Shown here in pieces: positions 4,895 through 6,957 of a stretch of DNA of 6,957 bases. The first letter of the stretch is position 1. Each line of letters opens with the position of its first letter. Below the pieces are notes generated by a model that saw nothing but the letters and a program-made list of their open reading frames with translations, did no database searches and was not told where the DNA came from. This stretch comes from Coriobacteriales bacterium (GTDB lineage: Bacteria; Actinomycetota; Coriobacteriia; Coriobacteriales; UBA8131): NCBI GenBank assembly GCA_031282085.1, contig JAITEK010000024.1, forward strand, positions 1-6,957. Direction: 5' to 3'. Position numbers and translations under genes: made by a program.

Positions 4895-6957
4895 ATGGCT
4901 GGAGACAGATCATTTGGATGGGCGGGGAGGATCCTGCGCGTCAACCTGACGACGGGGGCCATCACCACCGAGCCAACCGAACCCTACAAAGGCTACATCG
5001 GCGGTATGGGTATCGCCAACAAGATCATGTATGACGAGGTACCGGCCGGGACCAAGCCCTTTGACGAGGCCAACAAAGTGGTATTCGCCGTGGGCCCGCT
5101 TACGGCCTCGGGCGTGCCACTCGCGGGGCGCACCACCATCGGCAGCCTCTCGACCTTCTCAAAAGACTACCTCGTGGTGGACGCGCACTGTGGCGGCATG
5201 ATAGGCGCGCTCATCAAGCGCTCCGGACACGACGCGGTTATCATCGAGGGGAAGTCGGAGGTCCCGGTCTACATCAATATCAACGATGACGAGGTGACGA
5301 TAAAAGACGCCAGCATGGTCTGGGGCCTTGGCACGCGCGCGACCACTGAGACGCTGACGCGGCTCGAGGGAACAGACGCCTGCGTCGCCGCGATCGGGCC
5401 GGCGGGCGAGAACCTGCTGCCCTACTCGTGCATCATCAGCTCCCGCAACCATTCGGCCGGGGCGGGAACAGGCGCAGTCCTTGGCTCCAAGAAGCTCAAG
5501 GCCCTGGTGGTTCGGGGTAGCAAACCCGTGAACGTCGCCGACCCGCAGGCCTTGGAGGAGCTCTCCGACTACATGCTCCGCGAGATAATCGGCTCCAACA
5601 ACAATCACGCCGTGCCCTCTACCCAGCAGAGCTGGGCCGAGTATTATGACGAGGCTACGCGTTGGACCGCGCGCAAAGGGCTTTACTGGGGCGCTGCCGA
5701 GGGAGGCCCCGTCGAGACCGGCGAGCCCAAGCCCGGCGAGCTGAATACCGTGGGCTACCGCTGTATGAAGTCCACCTTCGATCTCGGCCCCGCGGCTGAG
5801 AAGTACACCGTCAAGATGGGCGGCTGTCATTCCTGTCCCATACACTGTCACAGCGATCTGTACGTCGAGCGGACGGGGGAGATCGGCGGCTTTGCGACCG
5901 CCGGCAACACCTGCGTGGCGAATAATCCGGCCACCCGCATAGTCAGGGATATGGGCATCAAGTTCGAGCCGGAGGAAGGAATCCTCTGGGACACGCTCAC
6001 CGGTACGCTGATAGACGACCTCGGCCTGTGGTGCAACTATGGCCAGCTGTATGCGGACATCGCGCATTGCATCACCAAGGGGGTCTTTGAGAAGAACCTC
6101 CCTCCTGAGGAGTTCGCGGAGCTTAAGGTGGAGCGTTTTGCCGAGAAGGATCCCAGCGTCATCGTCGACATGTTCCGGAAGCTCGCGCAAAACGACTCGG
6201 AGTTCGCGCATCTGGCCTGGGGCCCCTATGACTGGTGCGTTCGCTGGAACGACCAGAAGTGGTTTGACGACTCCCATTCGCACCTCATCAACTACCGCGG
6301 CTGGCCGGTGCATCACGCTATCGAGTGCTACGGACAGGTCGGTGGGGTCTGCAACATGATGTTCAACCGTGACGACATGATCCACTCGGCTGTGAACCTG
6401 CAAGGCTGCGGCCTGCCCCAGGAGATAAAAGAGGCCATCGGCGCCGAGCTCTGGGGGCCGGGGGCGGTGGATAAGCCCAAGTTCTATACGCCCATGAATG
6501 AGGCCAAGGCGCGTTTTGCCTGGTGGGCGATAATCACTGACGTGCTGCACGACAGCCTCACGCTTTGCAACTGGGTCTGGCCGATGACGATGAGCCCCAC
6601 CAAGGCGCGCGATTATCGCGGAGACCTCGACCTTGAGGCGAAGTTCTACACGGCCGTCACGGGAGAGCAGATAAGCACCGCCGAGCTCTACAAACGTGCG
6701 GCGAAGGTGATGACCCTGCAACGCTGTAACACGATGCGCGGTATGGGAACCAGGGATCTGCGCAACGAGCACGACAAGATAACCGAATGGGTGTTCACAA
6801 AGGACCCCGACATCCCCGTGTTCAGCGAGGGCACCGATAAGCTGGACCGTGAGGACTTCCAGCTGGCGCTGACCATGACCTATCGGGAGTTCAAATGGGA
6901 CGAGCAGAACGGCTGCCCCTCCGCAGAGTCCCTCGACTATTACGGTGGCATGGAGGA
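4895..6957 (+). CDS. ydhV: YdhV-like aldehyde ferredoxin oxidoreductase family enzyme, 3' end outside window
   Basis: Tungsten- or molybdenum-pterin oxidoreductase of the AOR family; 687 codons are present and the frame is still open at the edge. E. coli YdhV is about 700 aa, so only a short C-terminal tail is missing. Similarity to E. coli YdhV, from memory, runs throughout: GRILRVNLTTG near the start, KIMYDEVPAGTKPFDEANK (43-61), RTTIGSLSTFSK (79-90), SRNHSAGAGTGA (183-194), TARKGLYWGAAEGGP (258-272) and FDLGPAAEKYTVKM (295-308). The single [4Fe-4S] cluster is bound by C311-x2-C314-x3-C318 and the distal C558 (TLCNWVWP), as in archaeal AOR. No signal peptide is seen, so it is cytoplasmic unless carried by a partner. 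The start is ATG 4895 with GGAGA 6 nt before. Divergent from the ydhY homologue, its likely electron acceptor or donor. Substrate unknown; aldehyde/carboxylate chemistry is only the family precedent. Confidence 0.92.
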   Translation, partial: MAGDRSFGWAGRILRVNLTTGAITTEPTEPYKGYIGGMGIANKIMYDEVPAGTKPFDEANKVVFAVGPLTASGVPLAGRTTIGSLSTFSKDYLVVDAHCGGMIGALIKRSGHDAVIIEGKSEVPVYININDDEVTIKDASMVWGLGTRATTETLTRLEGTDACVAAIGPAGENLLPYSCIISSRNHSAGAGTGAVLGSKKLKALVVRGSKPVNVADPQALEELSDYMLREIIGSNNNHAVPSTQQSWAEYYDEATRWTARKGLYWGAAEGGPVETGEPKPGELNTVGYRCMKSTFDLGPAAEKYTVKMGGCHSCPIHCHSDLYVERTGEIGGFATAGNTCVANNPATRIVRDMGIKFEPEEGILWDTLTGTLIDDLGLWCNYGQLYADIAHCITKGVFEKNLPPEEFAELKVERFAEKDPSVIVDMFRKLAQNDSEFAHLAWGPYDWCVRWNDQKWFDDSHSHLINYRGWPVHHAIECYGQVGGVCNMMFNRDDMIHSAVNLQGCGLPQEIKEAIGAELWGPGAVDKPKFYTPMNEAKARFAWWAIITDVLHDSLTLCNWVWPMTMSPTKARDYRGDLDLEAKFYTAVTGEQISTAELYKRAAKVMTLQRCNTMRGMGTRDLRNEHDKITEWVFTKDPDIPVFSEGTDKLDREDFQLALTMTYREFKWDEQNGCPSAESLDYYGGME

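Noticed and set aside
5159..6772. A 537-codon open frame on the minus strand opposite the ydhV-like gene
   Set aside because: It lies wholly antisense to a clearly conserved AOR gene, and its protein has the low-complexity R/G/A/V/H/L composition typical of shadow frames in GC-rich DNA. No domain was recognised.

Overview
This GC-rich window reads as part of the genome of an anaerobic, respiring bacterium. It holds two molybdenum/tungsten-pterin oxidoreductases with their iron-sulfur and membrane partners. I cannot name the genus. The GC content, the E. coli YdhV/YdhY-like proteins and the GGATTC..GAATGACG-type palindromic repeats would fit an anaerobic Chloroflexota (Dehalococcoidia-like) or another GC-rich anaerobe, but that is inference only.

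Layout. Positions 1-186 hold no gene. They carry four perfect hairpins, two of which are inverted copies of one 27-bp repeat. Positions 187-4592 form one tight minus-strand operon, read right to left: a twin-arginine (Tat)-type four-cluster ferredoxin like E. coli YdhY; a Tat-exported molybdopterin catalytic subunit of the PsrA/PhsA type; a four-cluster PsrB/DmsB-type ferredoxin; and an eight-helix NrfD/PsrC-type quinone-interacting membrane protein. Gaps within the operon are 16 nt, a 1-nt overlap and a stop/start overlap or close coupling. Positions 4593-4894 are a divergent control region. It contains a 12-bp palindromic direct repeat near both genes, a foldable leader before the plus-strand gene, and a hairpin just before the ribosome-binding site of the minus-strand operon. 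From 4895 to the right edge runs a plus-strand aldehyde ferredoxin oxidoreductase family gene very close to E. coli YdhV. It is cut by the window edge, probably only a few codons to about 15 from its end.

How the genes may work together. YdhY-type ferredoxins are the natural partners of YdhV-type tungsten/molybdenum enzymes. In E. coli both belong to the ydhYVWXUT operon, whose substrate is not known to me. Here the ydhY homologue instead leads a complete Psr-like module (catalytic subunit, ferredoxin, membrane anchor), with ydhV diverging from the shared control region. A plausible reading is that electrons pass between the YdhV enzyme, the YdhY ferredoxin and the menaquinone pool through the Psr-like complex. 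The Psr-like catalytic subunit could instead be an independent enzyme that shares the ferredoxin. Two points stand out: the Psr-like catalytic subunit has no cysteine where the metal-binding cysteine of this family is expected, and YdhY has a Tat-type signal while YdhV has none.
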